Of a stretch of 64,000 bases of DNA, positions 34,588 to 47,768 are shown in pieces. Position 1 is the stretch's first letter. Each line of letters opens with the position of its first letter. The DNA lies in NCBI RefSeq assembly GCF_013373865.1, contig NC_050468.1:4095456-4159455 (forward strand), written 5' to 3'. This stretch comes from Monomorium pharaonis (taxonomy: Eukaryota > Arthropoda > Insecta > Hymenoptera > Formicidae). The notes beneath the pieces were generated by a model. It had not been told where the DNA came from. It saw nothing but the letters and a program-made list of their open reading frames with translations, and ran no database searches. The position numbers and the translations under genes are program-made.

Positions 34588-35430
34588 TGCTGAACACAGA
34601 AATACAGCATCAAAAAATTATACAATTAGTTGAAATTTAAATTAACATTATTAATACTATATTCTTTTGAATAGTTTTGTTAATATTTTGTTAATATAAA
34701 GAAACAAAATTTGTTGAATACATTTAAAACTATTTTTTTTTTAATACAATCTCATAATAAATGTTTAACGTGACTTCTATTTTATTCAAACATATAGCAA
34801 TTTTACATATAAATTTCTCTTTTACTCTTTGAATTATAAAAAGAGTAATTTATGCATACGCATTAGGAACTTTATTTTTTAATATTTCTGTATTTTTTGG
34901 TAGAGTTTTATAAACTTATTTAAACTTTATTTTTTATAAATTTCCACGCAAAAAATCCGTCAGAGTGAAGTCAGAAAACGTAGAGGCATGGTTTTTATAG
35001 TTTTCAAGATTGATTTTTTTTCACGTTCTTTTGCGTTCACTCAAATGGAAACTTTAATTTCCAACTCAAATGAGTTTAGAAAAGATTTTACTTGCCGTCC
35101 CGCTCGGGATGTGCGCACTGCACGTGCTCATTTCGGCCTGATACAATTTGAATCTATACTTGAGACTTCAGGAGCATGTTCTACGGATGAAATACTATCG
35201 ATTTAAGCAAGAAAAAAAATCGATTTTTTTTACTCTCTAATGTAGACGGTTCCCTTAAGGTAAGCTGTAAGGTTAAAAGACATACTGTAAAATATACTGT
35301 ACATTTTATTAATTCAAACATATTTTTGCTTGATTTAAATAACTTTTTTCTTCTAAATGTTGAAAAAAATAATTTTTTTAAATTTAGTATATATTTTTTC
35401 AGTGTACTACAGTTGATTGAATTATTCAAA

Positions 35431-35849
35431 ATGTCAAAATGTAAATGTACATTTAACGAAGAATTACAAAAAAATTTCCAATCTTTTAAAAAGAAAAATT
35501 TGATTGGAAAATTTTATGTACAATATGCAATTCATATATTTTTATCGCTAATGAAAAAGTCACTGATATAAATGAGCATATTGCAACTTTGAAACATAAA
35601 ACGAGATTTCGAAGTCAAGCGGAAACTTTAAAAGTCATGGAAACATATATTATTAAACCTGGAACCGATGGCAATATTAGAGCAGCAGAAGTGCTATGGC
35701 GTTTCATACAGTCACTTATCATATCTTTTAATTCATTAGACTGTATACACTCACTGAAAAAGGAATTGTTTTCAGAATCAAATACAGCAAAAAAATTATC
35801 ATGTAATCGTGAAAAAATGCGAAATAACAGAATCAATATGTTTAATTAA
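35431..35849 (+). pseudogene. hAT-type transposase N-terminal relic with BED-like zinc finger
   Basis: The first frame starts MSKCKCTFNEELQKNF. After a frame change near 35515 it reads CTICNSYIFIANE...DINEHIATLKHK, a Cx2C...Hx~5H BED-type finger that binds DNA. The continuation includes AAEVLWRFIQSLIISFNSLD and SESNTAKKLSCNREKM. This corresponds to the conserved block after the finger in BED-finger hAT-like proteins of insects and vertebrates (AAE...H...S..S.DC...FxDSxxAkkl..gRTK). The catalytic domain is missing; the frame ends at 35849. I regard it as a 3'-truncated, frameshifted fragment. Assignment rests on remembered motif layout. Confidence 0.65.
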
Positions 35850-36028
35850 GCACTTATTAATATACTAATGAAAAAAATTACACAGTTATTCAATAAATAA
35901 TGAAACTGTGCTTATTTACTACAAGAGGCGTTAGCTTAACGTTTACCTATCAAAAAGTTCAACTAACTAGAGAAAGACAAGAAATATTAATCAAAAGTTA
36001 AACATTAAATAAAGAAACAAAATTTTAA

Positions 36029-37080
36029 CCCGATTCCTGAAAAGGGAGGTAAATCTGACCCAGACCAATATTTCAACCGGTAGCTGTTTTAAAACCAAGG
36101 GAGAGAGCAGGCCCTATCCCTAAAAAATTGTACTGTAGGGGAGAGTCCGCCTTGATGAAAAGTTGAAGTTGACGTTGGGTCGAACTGACGTCCCTTTTCA
36201 GTTACCAGTTACACTGCGTGAATTTTTGAGCTGAAGTAAGTTCTATAATTTTCATGTTTTTTTACTTATACATATAATAGTACACGGAAACATATATAAC
36301 CTCATATTACACTGGAACCCCGTGTTAGCGGACTGTTCGGGGTTTTAGTCCGCTAACGCGGGGTTATCTCCTATTGCTTGGTTTCACTCCCACTCCGTGA
36401 AATACGCGACTGCATTGCTCATTGCTATCCCCCACACACGCTACTCATGTGGGCCGAGTGCATATGGAGGGGATAGTTTCCGCTAACGCGGAGTACGCTA
36501 ACGCAGGGTTCCAGTGTACTATTATTTTTATCAGAAAATGGCACAACGCTAAAAACCGAAACACTCTATGCTCAGTTTATATAAATAATCATTTATTGTA
36601 TCGTTTTTATACAAATATGTGTAAATGATACATTATTTTTATTTAAAAACATTTTTTAATTAACAAACATGTGTATTCATTTCCTAAAAAGTTTGTGATA
36701 GTACCTCGAAAAAATCATATTTTCAAGTTGAAAAATTAAGATTTTAATTTTGTTAAATTATATTGCAATATTTTTTTCTCAAAAAATAAACTCTTAAACT
36801 TTAATTTAAGCTTTAGTTCATTAAATCTTGTTTTTTCGCAAAGTTATTAATTAAAAAAAAGTAATTTTTTTCAAGAGTTTATTTATTTATTGCAAAAATT
36901 TATTTATATAAAGTTCATAAATATTATATTTTATAATTTTATCATAAAGTAGAAGGTTTTAATATATTGCATAAATTTTTTCAGATTTTTTGAATGATAT
37001 TTACTATATTTTCAAAGCGCAAGATTAATTATACCCCCTTTTTAGTTAAGCGGTGCAAAAAAAGCGTTTCAGGAATCGGA
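36029..37080. mobile_element. TTAA-type (piggyBac-like) element I
   Basis: TTAA at 36025-36028 and 37081-37084 flanks ends CCCGATTCCTGAAA and the complement of TCCGATTCCTGAAA. The interior is AT-rich with no transposase frame, and includes the MITE at 36310-36516. 1052 bp. Confidence 0.75.
36310..36516. mobile_element. TA-flanked MITE (CACTGGAACC termini) nested in element I
   Basis: Begins 'cactggaaccccgtgttagc', ends 'gctaacgcagggttccagtg', with TA on both sides. Additional internal 'ccgctaacgcgg' copies. The CACTGGAACC terminus and TA target suggest a pogo/Tigger-like (Tc1/mariner) origin. 207 bp, GC-richer than its host. Confidence 0.85.
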
Positions 37081-37734
37081 TTAACTTTCTTGTATATTAA
37101 TAAGATATATTGTGTTTTTAGTAGTGTTCCTGGCCATAATGGTTTCACAATACAAAGAGCTCTCTTTCTCTAATTATGAACAAGATGTTTTAATAAAAAC
37201 CTAAAATAAATACAATGTTGAAAAGCCTGAATAAAGAGCTACAATAATATGAATTGTGGATATTTTTAATTGTTACATGATAGTTACATAAGGCAAAAAC
37301 TTACCTCTGAAATTTTAGATTCAAAAGAACACAATTTGAATAAAGTGTGATTACAAGCCGTAGAAAGGAGATATTGAGTAGTTAACTAGCATAAATACAT
37401 TGACTTCCTGAGCGATAATACAATATTAGCGTTATCTGTGAAATTCATTGTGTAACTATTTAAAAATGGGGGTGAGCCAAATTGGGTACATGGCCATATT
37501 GGGTACAGGTACCTTATAATAATATATAGCACCCATTGCGTCATCTATATTTTACTAGCGGTCTAAATGTATTCAGAATGATCTATAATATATTTATTAT
37601 AAATATTGCAATGCGATTCATAGTGTATTTTAAGTTTAGAAAAGAGCTCGAATAACTTGCAGAACAAAATAACCGAGAGATTTTTCAACTTCGGCCTCGT
37701 TTTACGTGTACGACGCGTATTTTGGTGTGTGTGT

Positions 37735-37986
<252 letters not shown>

Positions 37987-38379
37987 TGTACAAAGCATTC
38001 TCTGCACCACATAGGTTTGCGACTATAAAATATTTATAAGAAAGAAAAATATTTATGATAAATATTTTGTACAGCTTTTTATGTCTAAGTTTGCCAGGTA
38101 TAAAAAAATTATGATAAATATTCATGAATATATTTAAAATAAATATTTATGTTATTATAATCCAAAAATATAAGAAATATTTTGAGTTCATATACCATAA
38201 ATATTTTTCAGTACATTTAAAAAAAATATTTTAAAAGATGGATTTCTAGATGGTTTATGAAAAATGATTATATAACTTTTAAAATATATATTTTTTTAAT
38301 AAATTTGTAAAATGTTTATAAATATTTATGTTAAATTTTTTGTACTATCTAGGTTGTTTTTACATTATTCTACGATGCG

Positions 38380-38503
38380 GAATCGTATCGTGTGCAATCG
38401 AGTCGGTGTGCAATCGGGTCTGTGTGCAATCGGGTCCGTGTCCAATCGAGTCTGTGTCAAATCGAATCCGTGTCCAATCGGGACTGTGTCCAATTGCTTA
38501 TGT
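38380..38503. repeat. Minisatellite, 17-18-bp unit (gtgtccaatcgggtc)
   Basis: About seven units of the form 'gtgt(g/c)caatcg(g/a)gtc(c/t)'. The last units decay toward 38503. Confidence 0.85.
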
Positions 38504-38534
38504 ACGCAACCAGGCCTCACTCACTTCAAACATT

Positions 38535-39219
38535 TTTGATCGCCATATTGAATCCATCATCTTGAGTTCGAAGATTTTGATGCTAGATTCATAATCAGTA
38601 ACCCCCAAAAACCCCATATAGTGATTTTCAGTAAATTTGATTGACTTCAAATATTCTCGACCGCCATATTGGATCCGCTATCTTGAATTTGACATGTTTG
38701 GTAACAGAATACCAATCAGCGGCCCTAAAAAGCTTTAAAAACCAATTTAGATGATAAAGCGATTAAAAGAAATATTTACATTTGGAAAAATCGGAAATTT
38801 TATATGTTTTCTCTCTTTCTAACGAGTGAGGCCCGATTGCGCACATAAACGATCGGACCTTTATTACCATCTTCTACCGCCATATTGGATGTTGTCATCT
38901 TGAATTAAAATATACTCACACATATTGGAAAGTTCATGGTCCATGGATGCAAAATTTTCACTTCTCAGAAATATTTCTATCCGTTTTATGTGTAAATATT
39001 AATTGAAAAAACAATTCAATAAAAAGAATCAGTTTTTTTGCAAGTAAATTAACATAAATTGTCCAGATCGCATTCTTGAGAAATTCTGACACCGGATATT
39101 GAAAGTTCAGGAAATTTTACATAAGAAAAAGTTAGTTTGAAATTTTTTGAAGATTAGATTTATAATATAAAATACCACTTAAGAAGTCACAGAAAACTAT
39201 TCGCTTGAGACTTAATGGG
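38535..39219. mobile_element. Right part of a TTAA-type element (CCCATTAAG end)
   Basis: The right end, read inward on the complement, is CCCATTAAGTCTCAAGCGAA, followed outside by TTAA (39220-39223). The interior contains three 'ccgccatattggat'-like blocks (38540, 38665, 38875) and 'ttttacataagaaaaa', shared with the end at 46512. The left end was not found and may be lost in the minisatellite region. Confidence 0.6.
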
Positions 39220-39963
39220 TTAAACTTCCTATTACAATATAAAACAATACACAAAACAAAACAATAGATAACTTTTTTGCAAGATGTTTCTACATGTATC
39301 ACTAGTATAGAACAAATTATTACCAACTGTCAAACTGATCGCGAAATTCAACTATAAACTTGTACGTCGAAAACAAGTCATGTTCGGTATTTTTGTTTGG
39401 TCATTTTCTCAATTGGCTCGAAGAACAGCCGCCGTGTTAGCGATTGCGCAACTTCGAGAATAATCTAATATGAACGCATCTTGAGTGATATGAACGTTAT
39501 GCACCTTGGCGGACATGTCAAAGTCTGATATTGGAAATGTCGAAATGTCATTTTTTACAGACTCGATCTCGAAATCTCGGGATTGACTGCATCGATTTTA
39601 TTCGGCCTGGTTGCAATCGAAAACTCGTATCAATATTATGTAATAATATTGATATCCTTAGATGTTTTATTTTATAACTTTTGTTTTTGAAATATTTAAA
39701 TCGTAAAATCTTAGACGAAAACTTGAGATAAAACAACAGATTATACTATGTAACGCCTCAACATTGCTATAGTACCGTAGCTATAGGATATTTTATTTAT
39801 AATAGAATATTTTTTGTACTTGGTGTCGTAACGACACCACATTTTTGAAGATACTCTGCAGTCTAGACCTTTTTTGTACATTCTATTATTTTTTTGATGT
39901 TTTTTAAATAAATTAATTTTAAGATTTTTTTTTTCGATAATAAGTCGATTGTTCTACGTTGGA

Positions 39964-40175
39964 GTTTAATATATTAGAGTTAAAATGATAACGTAACACT
40001 TTGGTACAGTAGGAATGAACAGTAGGTCCACTCGGCGACGGTGCCTTTGATCTCCATGAGTCTAATATATTAGAGTTAAAATGATAATGTAACACTTTGG
40101 TACAGTAGGAAAGAACAGTAGGTCCACTCAGCGTCGGTGCCTTTGATCTCCATGACTAAAAGATCCGCCATATTG
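39964..40175. repeat. Two-copy ~107-bp tandem duplication spanning a MITE junction
   Basis: 'taatatattagagttaaaat', then 'ggtacagtaggaa', then 'gtgcctttgatctccatga' occurs twice in tandem. Each copy includes the first part of the MITE at 40109-40382, so the duplication happened after that insertion. Confidence 0.8.
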
Positions 40176-40382
40176 TTGGTTGTGCGCGGATTTTAATCAT
40201 TGGTGCAAGTTTTCGGCCGCCAGCACCAAGATGGTCCCATTGGTGAGGACACGCACTTTGTTATAAACATACTTTGTCGCCATATTGTTGGTTGTGCATA
40301 TCGTGCGCATAAGTCATGCGCAAGGAACGACCATTAGCACGATTTTCAGTAGAGTGAACCTACTGTTCTTTCCTATACTGTG
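40109..40382. mobile_element. MITE with CAGTAGGAAAGAACAG termini
   Basis: The left end 'acagtaggaaagaacagtag', then 'gtccactc', matches the complement of the right end ('gagtgaacctactgttcttt', then 'cctatactgt'). The interior has two 'cgccatattgttggttgtg' blocks. Confidence 0.7.
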
Positions 40383-40384
40383 AC

Positions 40385-41508
40385 TTTGCTGTCACACACA
40401 CATACACATGCGCGCGCCCACGCACGGACGCACGCACGCACACATACATACGTGAAAAGTAGTTGTTGATGGCATGCGTGGATTTTGTATGGTACTTTAA
40501 AGTAAAACGATGCCCGCAATTCCCGTGACGCTCTCGAGGTTAAAGTAGTATCTCGGGGTAAACGCCACTATGAAAACTATGTCGACAATAGCATGGCTTT
40601 TGCGGTTCAGAACGCGTTTCATTTAATCTATACATATGCCTGTACATATGAGCTCTGTCCGACGTTAAATCAGTTAGTCGCCACACTGCGTTCACCGATG
40701 ATATTACAATCAACCTTTGCAAGGACACCTTCCGGACGTGCATGGGTATGTGTGTGTTACTTCGTTACCATGCGTTTCTCCTAAATAATAGTAAGCTTCG
40801 ACGGGAGGCTCGCTCGCCCATTGGGCTTGATTTCATCTTGCTTGCTTATTAATAACAATGTTCACTTTTAATTGACAGTAATAACGCCGATATTGTATCT
40901 GGTAATTTGCGCAAGTGCTTAAGTATATGTGGTGTAAGTCAATACGCCTATTAAATTCAATTAGAAATCGGTAGTTGTTTTAATCTGCAGAATTAAAAAC
41001 TAAACTTTCTATTTTTATCTAGTATACGCTAAATGTATTGATAAGAGAGCTGTTTTAATGATCTTGATCTCGAAATATGATGTTAAGACTTGAAAGTGAT
41101 GACGTTGAATAAGTTTTAGTCCCGTTTTTTGTTCTTTAAAAAGTTATTAATAATGCAAAAACCAATTGGTGGAATGGCAAGAAAAGTTTCATAAAGATAC
41201 AAAAAGTAAACAAGGACAAACTGTACATGACAAATATTTACATAAATATATGAATGATCTATAATTTTTATTAAAATGATGAAACAAATTTGGTTATTAG
41301 CATTTTGGTTGAGGTAATCAGACAAATTTGACAAATTTGATTGCATTCTAGTTATGACCGAAAAAAAGTTTAATGACATTAATTAAAAATCTGATAAATT
41401 CAAACAGTACGTTTGTTTGAAAATAAATGAATCAGAATTTTGGTAAAAATCATTACGTTTTTAATATATATTTGAAGTACTTTCGTGTACAAAACTGAAA
41501 ACTATATT
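40385..41508. other. No recognisable gene; CA/CG-rich microsatellite start, then moderate-GC and AT-rich DNA
   Basis: 40389-40455 is a mixed CA/CG/GCAC tract. 40500-40790 is less AT-rich; open frames there on both strands lack recognisable motifs. Confidence 0.5.
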
Positions 41509-41517
41509 ATCAAAATA

Positions 41518-43083
41518 CAATGTCTATAAAGCTGGCATAGTCACTTTAGCCACTTTAGCACAATCGAATAAAATTTATATATAAATTTAGTGCTCTTTTG
41601 TTGCTAATTTGTTGCTCCATTCCCCATTTTGTTGCTCCAACCGATTCGGAGAAATCACTGGCTGTACCAACTTTAAATAAAGTTAGCACAACCCCTCCCC
41701 AAAATTTTTTTTAATTAAACAAATACGGTGGATTTTTGTAGATCTAATTAGTTGTTAATTAGTTATTTTATTCCGAATTTTTTTTTCCATTATTAAACCC
41801 CGAAAACCATCTCCAAAGTTACCTTATAGTAACAAAACGTTCTAAAATTATAAATAACCACATATATTGAATGATATCGCTTCCTCGGTTTTGTTACTTG
41901 CAATTTATAACAATTCCGATTTTGTTGCTCCACTCCTATCGATTAAAAATCACCTTAACTACTCCACATTAGCTCCATACAGCACCCTAAAATTAAAAAT
42001 AATAGCTAAATTTTGACTGATAACGCTTTATCGATTTTGTTGCTCACAGTTTATTTTTGCTCACAATTCCGATTTAGTTGCACGAAGAATATGCAGTTTC
42101 TGAAATTGTTGCTAATTGTTTATTCCAAAAAACGGATTGAAAGTGTGGTTGTACTGGGACACGTTCAAGAGCTAGTAAAGTATTCTTACAGAATTTGTTG
42201 CTCGACTAATTTTGGTATTAAAGTCCTTTTCGATCTAATATATAATACTCGAAAAATATGCAGTTTCTGAATTTGTTACTAATTGTTATTGCAAAAAACT
42301 GGCTGAAAGAGTGCTGGGACGCGTTCAAGAACAAAGTACCCTTATAGAATTTGTTGCTCGACTAATTTCGGTATTAAAGTCTTTCTCGATTTAGGTGCTC
42401 GAAGAATATGCAATTTCTGAATTTGTTGCTAATTGTTTATTGCAAAAAACTAACTAAAAGAATGGTTGTGCTGGAACGCGTTCAAGAGCAAATTACCCTT
42501 ATAGAATTTGTTGCTCGATTAATATTGGTATTAAAATCTTTCTCGATTTAGTTGCTCGGAGGATATGCAGGTTTCAAATTTGTTGCTAATTGTTTATTGC
42601 AATAAAGTGGCTATAAACTCCAAGCAACAAAATTGATGAAGCGTTATCAGTTGAGATATAGTTGCTATTTTCAGTTTTAGGGTGTTGTGCTAATGTAGAG
42701 TGGCTAGGAGTGGTTTTCAGTCGATAGGTAGAACAATAAAATCGGAATTGTTATAAATAACGAGCAACAAAATCGAGTAACGGCTATGATTTGATATATG
42801 TGGTTAATTATTATTTTAGAACATTTTATTACTATAGGGTAATTTTGGGCGTGGTTTTAGGGTTTAATAATGGAGCAAAAAAATCTACTGCATTTGTTTA
42901 ATTAAAAAAAAAATTTGTTTGGGTTGTGCTAACTTTATTTAAAGTTGGCACAGCTACTGGTTTTTCCGAATCGGCTGGAGCAACAAAATCGGGAATGGAA
43001 CAACAAATTAGCAACAAAAGAGCACTAAATTTATATATAAGTTTTATTCAATTGCTTAAGTAGCTGTGCCAGCTTTATAGACG
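41518..43083. mobile_element. Complete foldback element of the GTTGCT family
   Basis: Left arm about 41518-42060, right arm about 42615-43083, inverted copies beginning near 'gtctataaagctgg'. They contain 'gttgctccattccc' and 'attagcaacaaaagagcact'. The loop holds about four 150-bp tandem units ('gttgctcgaagaatatgcag', 'ggacgcgttcaagagcaaag'). The direct repeat TCAAAATA lies at 41510-41517 and 43084-43091, an 8-bp candidate target duplication as for hAT elements. A partial copy starts the window (1-691). No transposase frame; the short frame 42013-42270 is repeat sequence. Confidence 0.8.
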
Positions 43084-43727
43084 TCAAAATAGATCTCTCA
43101 CTTGCTCATTTGTTCATGGAATTCAATTTTGGGGATTCACAAAAGGAATTATTTTATTAGAATATGGAAAATCTCATAAAGCTTTTTATTTTATCTTATA
43201 TGGTTTTTTCTTACGAGAATGCCGCATTGCACTCCATCTGGCAATGCCGCATATTGTTAAAAATATCATAACTTTTCTGTATATTAGACCAACCAGAAAG
43301 TGTTTCAAATTTTTATATATTATATAGACGTTGTATTTTGAAAATTAGTATAACACTATATGTTGTACAATCAAATAAGTATATTACACAAAATTTTTAT
43401 TTTTTGTATGAAATAAGTATTCTAAGATAACATTAATACTTTGTGTTATGTTTTATTTTTAGTGATATTAAAAGAAAGGCAGGAAGAAACTCTTTATTGG
43501 AAATTAAAGTAAAAGAAGAATAGAAAAGAGTAAAAGAAATTAAAGTAAAAGAAGATAAAAGAAAAAAGTGGACGATAAGAAGAAAGATAATTAACCACAA
43601 AGCTCGGAATTTACAGAGTATCTAACAATATATGTGGACTTTGAAGGTAACGTAAATAACGTAATTTTCCTTCCAAAAATGATAGGATGAAGCGAATGGT
43701 TATTTTTTGTGTTAGAAAGTATCTGTA

Positions 43728-44078
43728 TTGCAAGATATAACTTGTTTTGAGGAAACCTTTGCAAAAGATTTAAGAAAGAACAAGCTATTTGATAAGAATA
43801 TCATATTATTATCATATTTATTATTTGAATTTTCAAGAGAAACAGTAAGAAATTTTATTATGAAAAATTGTTGGCTGTTACACCAAAATTCTTTTTCTTC
43901 TAAGCTGGTGTATGCTACTGTTGATAAGTTTATCGAGGTTCATCCCATTTTAAATGCAGCGAACCATCATATAATAGAGAATTGGCAGTACAATTCTTAT
44001 CAAAAAAATTATCTAAAGGTGTACCTTCTAGTTTTTCAAGTATGTCACTATTTTATGGCAGACCAGATAAGAGAATAG
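43728..44078 (+). other. Unrecognised 116-codon open frame in the arm-specific segment of element E
   Basis: This frame sits almost exactly in the piece of the left arm that has no counterpart in the right arm, so it was gained there or lost from the other arm. It opens at the start codon ATG only in its interior context, and the track-like frame contains MKNCWLLHQNSF, KFIEVHPILNAANHH and many Leu/Ile/Phe. I find no domain, signal peptide or TE motif. In AT-rich DNA a 350-nt open frame can occur by chance. It could be a TE-encoded fragment; I give it no function. Confidence 0.25.
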
Positions 44079-44782
44079 CTACAAGTGTTATAATTTTATT
44101 TAAAAAAATACTATATTGTAACTGTGTGGCTCTTAAATTAAGATATTGTCTAACCATCTTTTTTAGATTATTGAAATAGGTAAAAAGTGTGAAATCCTGT
44201 TTGAAACAATAAAGTTACAATAAAGTTACAGATTATAAAGTCACTCGGCTGGTCTGCCGATGACATAGTCACAGGCTATAATATCGGAGATATGTTTATA
44301 TGGATGCCAAGGATCACCTCTACGTCTATTTAGTAACTGTCATGGATTATACGCGAGCTGGATAAGGCACAGAAATATACAGATAAAGCTTTTAGTCAAA
44401 TCAAAAACTAAAAAGTAAGTATTTAAATACTTTGTTCCTGAAACAATTTATTCTAATTAATACAATTTTTTTCATACACTTACAAAGATTATATTTAAAA
44501 TTTTTATTAATATTTTTGATTTTCTAACTCATTTTTATTGTAAATTGAGACATACATGAGATGAAAGACTACAAAATGACTACGAGTCGATTTCTCAAAT
44601 ATGATACAATACGTCATCCCATATTTTACTTTTCATTCTCTTTGCATCAATTTAATATAGCATTATATTTATTGCTATTTTACAGTTAAGATTGTAGTTA
44701 AATTGTAGTAGTACATTTATTATTATATTGATTGTTCTTTTACAGTTATTGATAATAATCATATTTTGCCCCTGTTTTAATT

Positions 44783-44990
44783 AATGCTCTTGGAACATAT
44801 AATCATGTGTCGGCTTGTAATGGAAAAGCGTGGCTCTTATGAAAATTTTTCAAGCTTGCCAACTTTGCAGGTGATAGCCTAGATTACTTAAAGGCCATAG
44901 ACCACATTCACAATTTCCATAATTTCCATAAGATCCATGCTTTTGTTTTCCATTACAAGCCGGCACATAAATGTATGTTCCAAGAGCATT
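44783..44990. mobile_element. Palindromic MITE at the centre of element E
   Basis: Arms 'aatgctcttggaacatata' / 'atgtatgttccaagagcatt', and 'cggcttgtaatgga' / 'tccattacaagccgg'. 208 bp. It may be the apex of element E rather than a separate insertion. Confidence 0.6.
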
Positions 44991-45879
44991 AAATGAAACA
45001 CAGACAGAATAGGGACGATAAACATAATTATAACAGTACAATTACAATTTAACTACAAATAAAAAATTTTTTGAATGTGTTTTTTATGAATGTATGAAGA
45101 GAATTGAATTAATTATAATAAATTGTTTTGGGAACGACAAAGTATTTAAATAATTACTTTTTAGTTTTTCGATTTCACTAAGACCCTTATTGGTATATTT
45201 CTGTGTCTTATCCATATATCCGGCTTACATAGAATGCATGGCAGTTAAATAAGCTAAGACAAATAATCCTTACAAATAATCCTTAGGCAGCCATATAAAC
45301 ATATCTCCGATATTTTTTTTTGTAGCCTGTGATCACGTCATCAGCAGGCCAGCTGGGTGACATAGTTTGTTGTAATTGTTTCAAACAAGATTTCACATGC
45401 TTTTTATTTATTTCAATACATTGCAAAAAAATAAACCGTTCACTTTATTATACCATTTTTTTGTAAAATTACTTATATTTGGTACCGTAAGTAGACATAT
45501 TCTGTTGGCCAGACTGTTAATTCCGAGTTAATTATACTATATAATATTTAGAGAAGAGACTCGAGACAAAATACACGCGCGCGCGCGCACGTGTGTGTGC
45601 GTGCGTGCACGCGCATCATGCTCTCTTTCTTCTTACTTGTCTATTCATTTTTCTTTTCCTATCCATCTATCATACTTTAAGTTTAAATAAAATGTTTCTT
45701 CTTCTCTTTCTTTTAATATAATAACTAAAAATAACACCAAAACACTAAAATTATAAAACAAAGTATTAACTTATCTCAGAATACTTATTTCCATTTTTTA
45801 AAAATGAAAATTTTGTGTAATATACTTATTTGATTGTACAACATATAGTGTTATACTAATCTTCAAATTAGACATAGCC

Positions 45880-46512
45880 GTTTTTTCCTCCACGATTAAT
45901 CCACGATGTAATAGGCATATCATGAAAATGAATTAAAATATATAATCAACGACCCCGAAAATTCCTATATACTTATTTTGAGTTAATTTTACTTTTATTT
46001 TCTAATGTTATTTGCCATCTTGGATCTGTCATATTAAATTTTGCAAATCTAATCTCGGATTTGTAATCAGTGACAAAAAAAACCATGTAAAAGTATTATT
46101 CGATTGATACCGAAATCCAATTATTCCCTTTTCTCGCGTAAAAAATAATCGATCGAATTTTTCAGCTTTACAGCGCTATTTTGGCCGGCGCCATGTTAAA
46201 TTTTAAAAAACTAAGTGACTGATTTTGAAGTTTGAAGTCTATGGACGCAATTAATTTACTCTCGAAGAATGAGCTCAAGCAGTTTCAATGTGATATCGTT
46301 GGTTAAAAAGAATCTATCAGTGGAAATTTCTTCGAAAAAATTGTTTATAACAATTTTGGAATTGATCTTTTGAAAAAAATGACATTGAATTTTGAAAAGC
46401 ATGAAATTTTACGTAAGAAAAATTTAGGCTTGAATTTTTTGAAGAACTAGAACATGATGAATTTTTTGAGCGAAAAAATCTCCAAAAAATTGTCCGTTTG
46501 TACGTTAACGGG
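45880..46512. mobile_element. Right part of a TTAA-type element (CCCGTTAACG end)
   Basis: The right end reads inward as CCCGTTAACGTACAAACGGA and is followed by TTAA (46513-46516). It shares 'ttttacgtaagaaaaa' and 'gaattttttgaagaa' with the end at 39219, and contains 'gccatcttggatctgtcat'. The left end is missing; the foldback element E lies directly upstream. Confidence 0.6.
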
Positions 46513-46654
46513 TTAATTATTTTCCATTTTAGTTTAAAGAATAATTTTTCTTTTTAACTTAACATTTGAGAATTATATATTTTTCCTGAATCAATAAAAT
46601 ATTTATTGATTAATTCGAGCTAATATTTTTGTTATAATGGCTGAAGTGAATGAG

Positions 46655-47281
46655 TTTCGATTAGGTCGAACCTCTGATTTTTTGGAAACTATGTATTCTT
46701 ACGTATTTTGATGCGCTGATTACGGATATGATAGTGAAAATGGGCGCAAATTAGATTTTCATTGCAAAAACTATGAAAAAGCCATAAAAATCATGGTTTT
46801 TCCATTTATTTTCGTAAATAATGAGAATTTTGAAAAATATTTCAAATAAAAATTGTAGATCTTAGCAAAATACACATTTTATGTTTAATTGATTTTTGCC
46901 ATAAAAATAATAGTTTTTGAGAAAAACAATGTTAAATGTTTAAAACTTCATATAACCCATTTAACACAATTCTTTTATTAGCTAATTTTAATGTTTACTC
47001 AAACTATCAAAATCTTTATGTCAAAAATCAATGGGACATAAAATGTGTATTTTGATGAGATCTACAATTTTTATCTCAAATATTTTTTGGTCTGAAACAT
47101 TTTTATCTGAAATTTCCATTGTTTACAGAAATACAATAGAAAAAAGCATAATTTTAATGGTTTTTTCATGGTTTCCTCAATGAAAATCAAATTTGCGCCA
47201 ATTTTTACATATTTGTAATTAGCGTGCCATAATACGTAAGAACATATAGTTGCAAAAAGTCGAAAGTCCGACCTAATCGTA
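46655..47281. mobile_element. Foldback element with CGATTAGGTCG ends
   Basis: The left end 'cgattaggtcgaacctctga' and right end 'agtccgacctaatcg' are inverted. The arms run through 'cttacgtattttgatgcgct', 'ttgcgccaatttttac' / 'gtgaaaatgggcgcaaa' and 'aaaatacacattttatgtt'. About 630 bp, no coding frame. Confidence 0.8.
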
Positions 47282-47768
47282 ACTTTATTCCTCTTGATTT
47301 GTTATTGCAATTGTAGTTTTTAATATAAATTGCTTACACGTCGTAATTAAATATATTAAGTTTGCTCGTAGTGATATGTTTGTACAAGAACTATACTAAT
47401 CGAGATCATAAATGAGATACTGCCATTACGAAATAAATTTACAGATTGCACTGAGAGGATTTCTTTACATTTATTATTTTGATTTGTTTGGATTACATTT
47501 GTTTCATTGAAACAAAATTTCTTTAACTCAAATATTATTTGGTTGAATACAAATTTTGTACACTTGGTTACATTAAACTATATTGTTTGACAGAAATAAC
47601 ACAATTGTTTGAAGCAATATGTTTCGATGAAACAACAATTTCTTATACTAAATATTACTCCATGAAATAAAACATTTCTTTGAATAACTTTGAATAAAAA
47701 TGATATAAAATATGTTTGATTGAAATAAGAGTGTTGCTACTTATAATTAATTTATTGTTTGGAATAAA

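Larger units (their letters stand above)
43328..45872. mobile_element. Large foldback element E (~2.5 kb)
   Basis: Outer arms match through 'attagtataacactatatg', 'ttgtacaatcaaataagtat' and 'attacacaaaattt' (left 43345-43400, right 45800-45865). The match continues via 'ctcggaatt', 'gtgaaatc' and 'cggagatatgtttatatgg' toward the centre near 44780. The left arm has about 450 bp (43715-44165) absent from the right arm. The centre is the separate palindrome 44783-44990. Confidence 0.75.
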
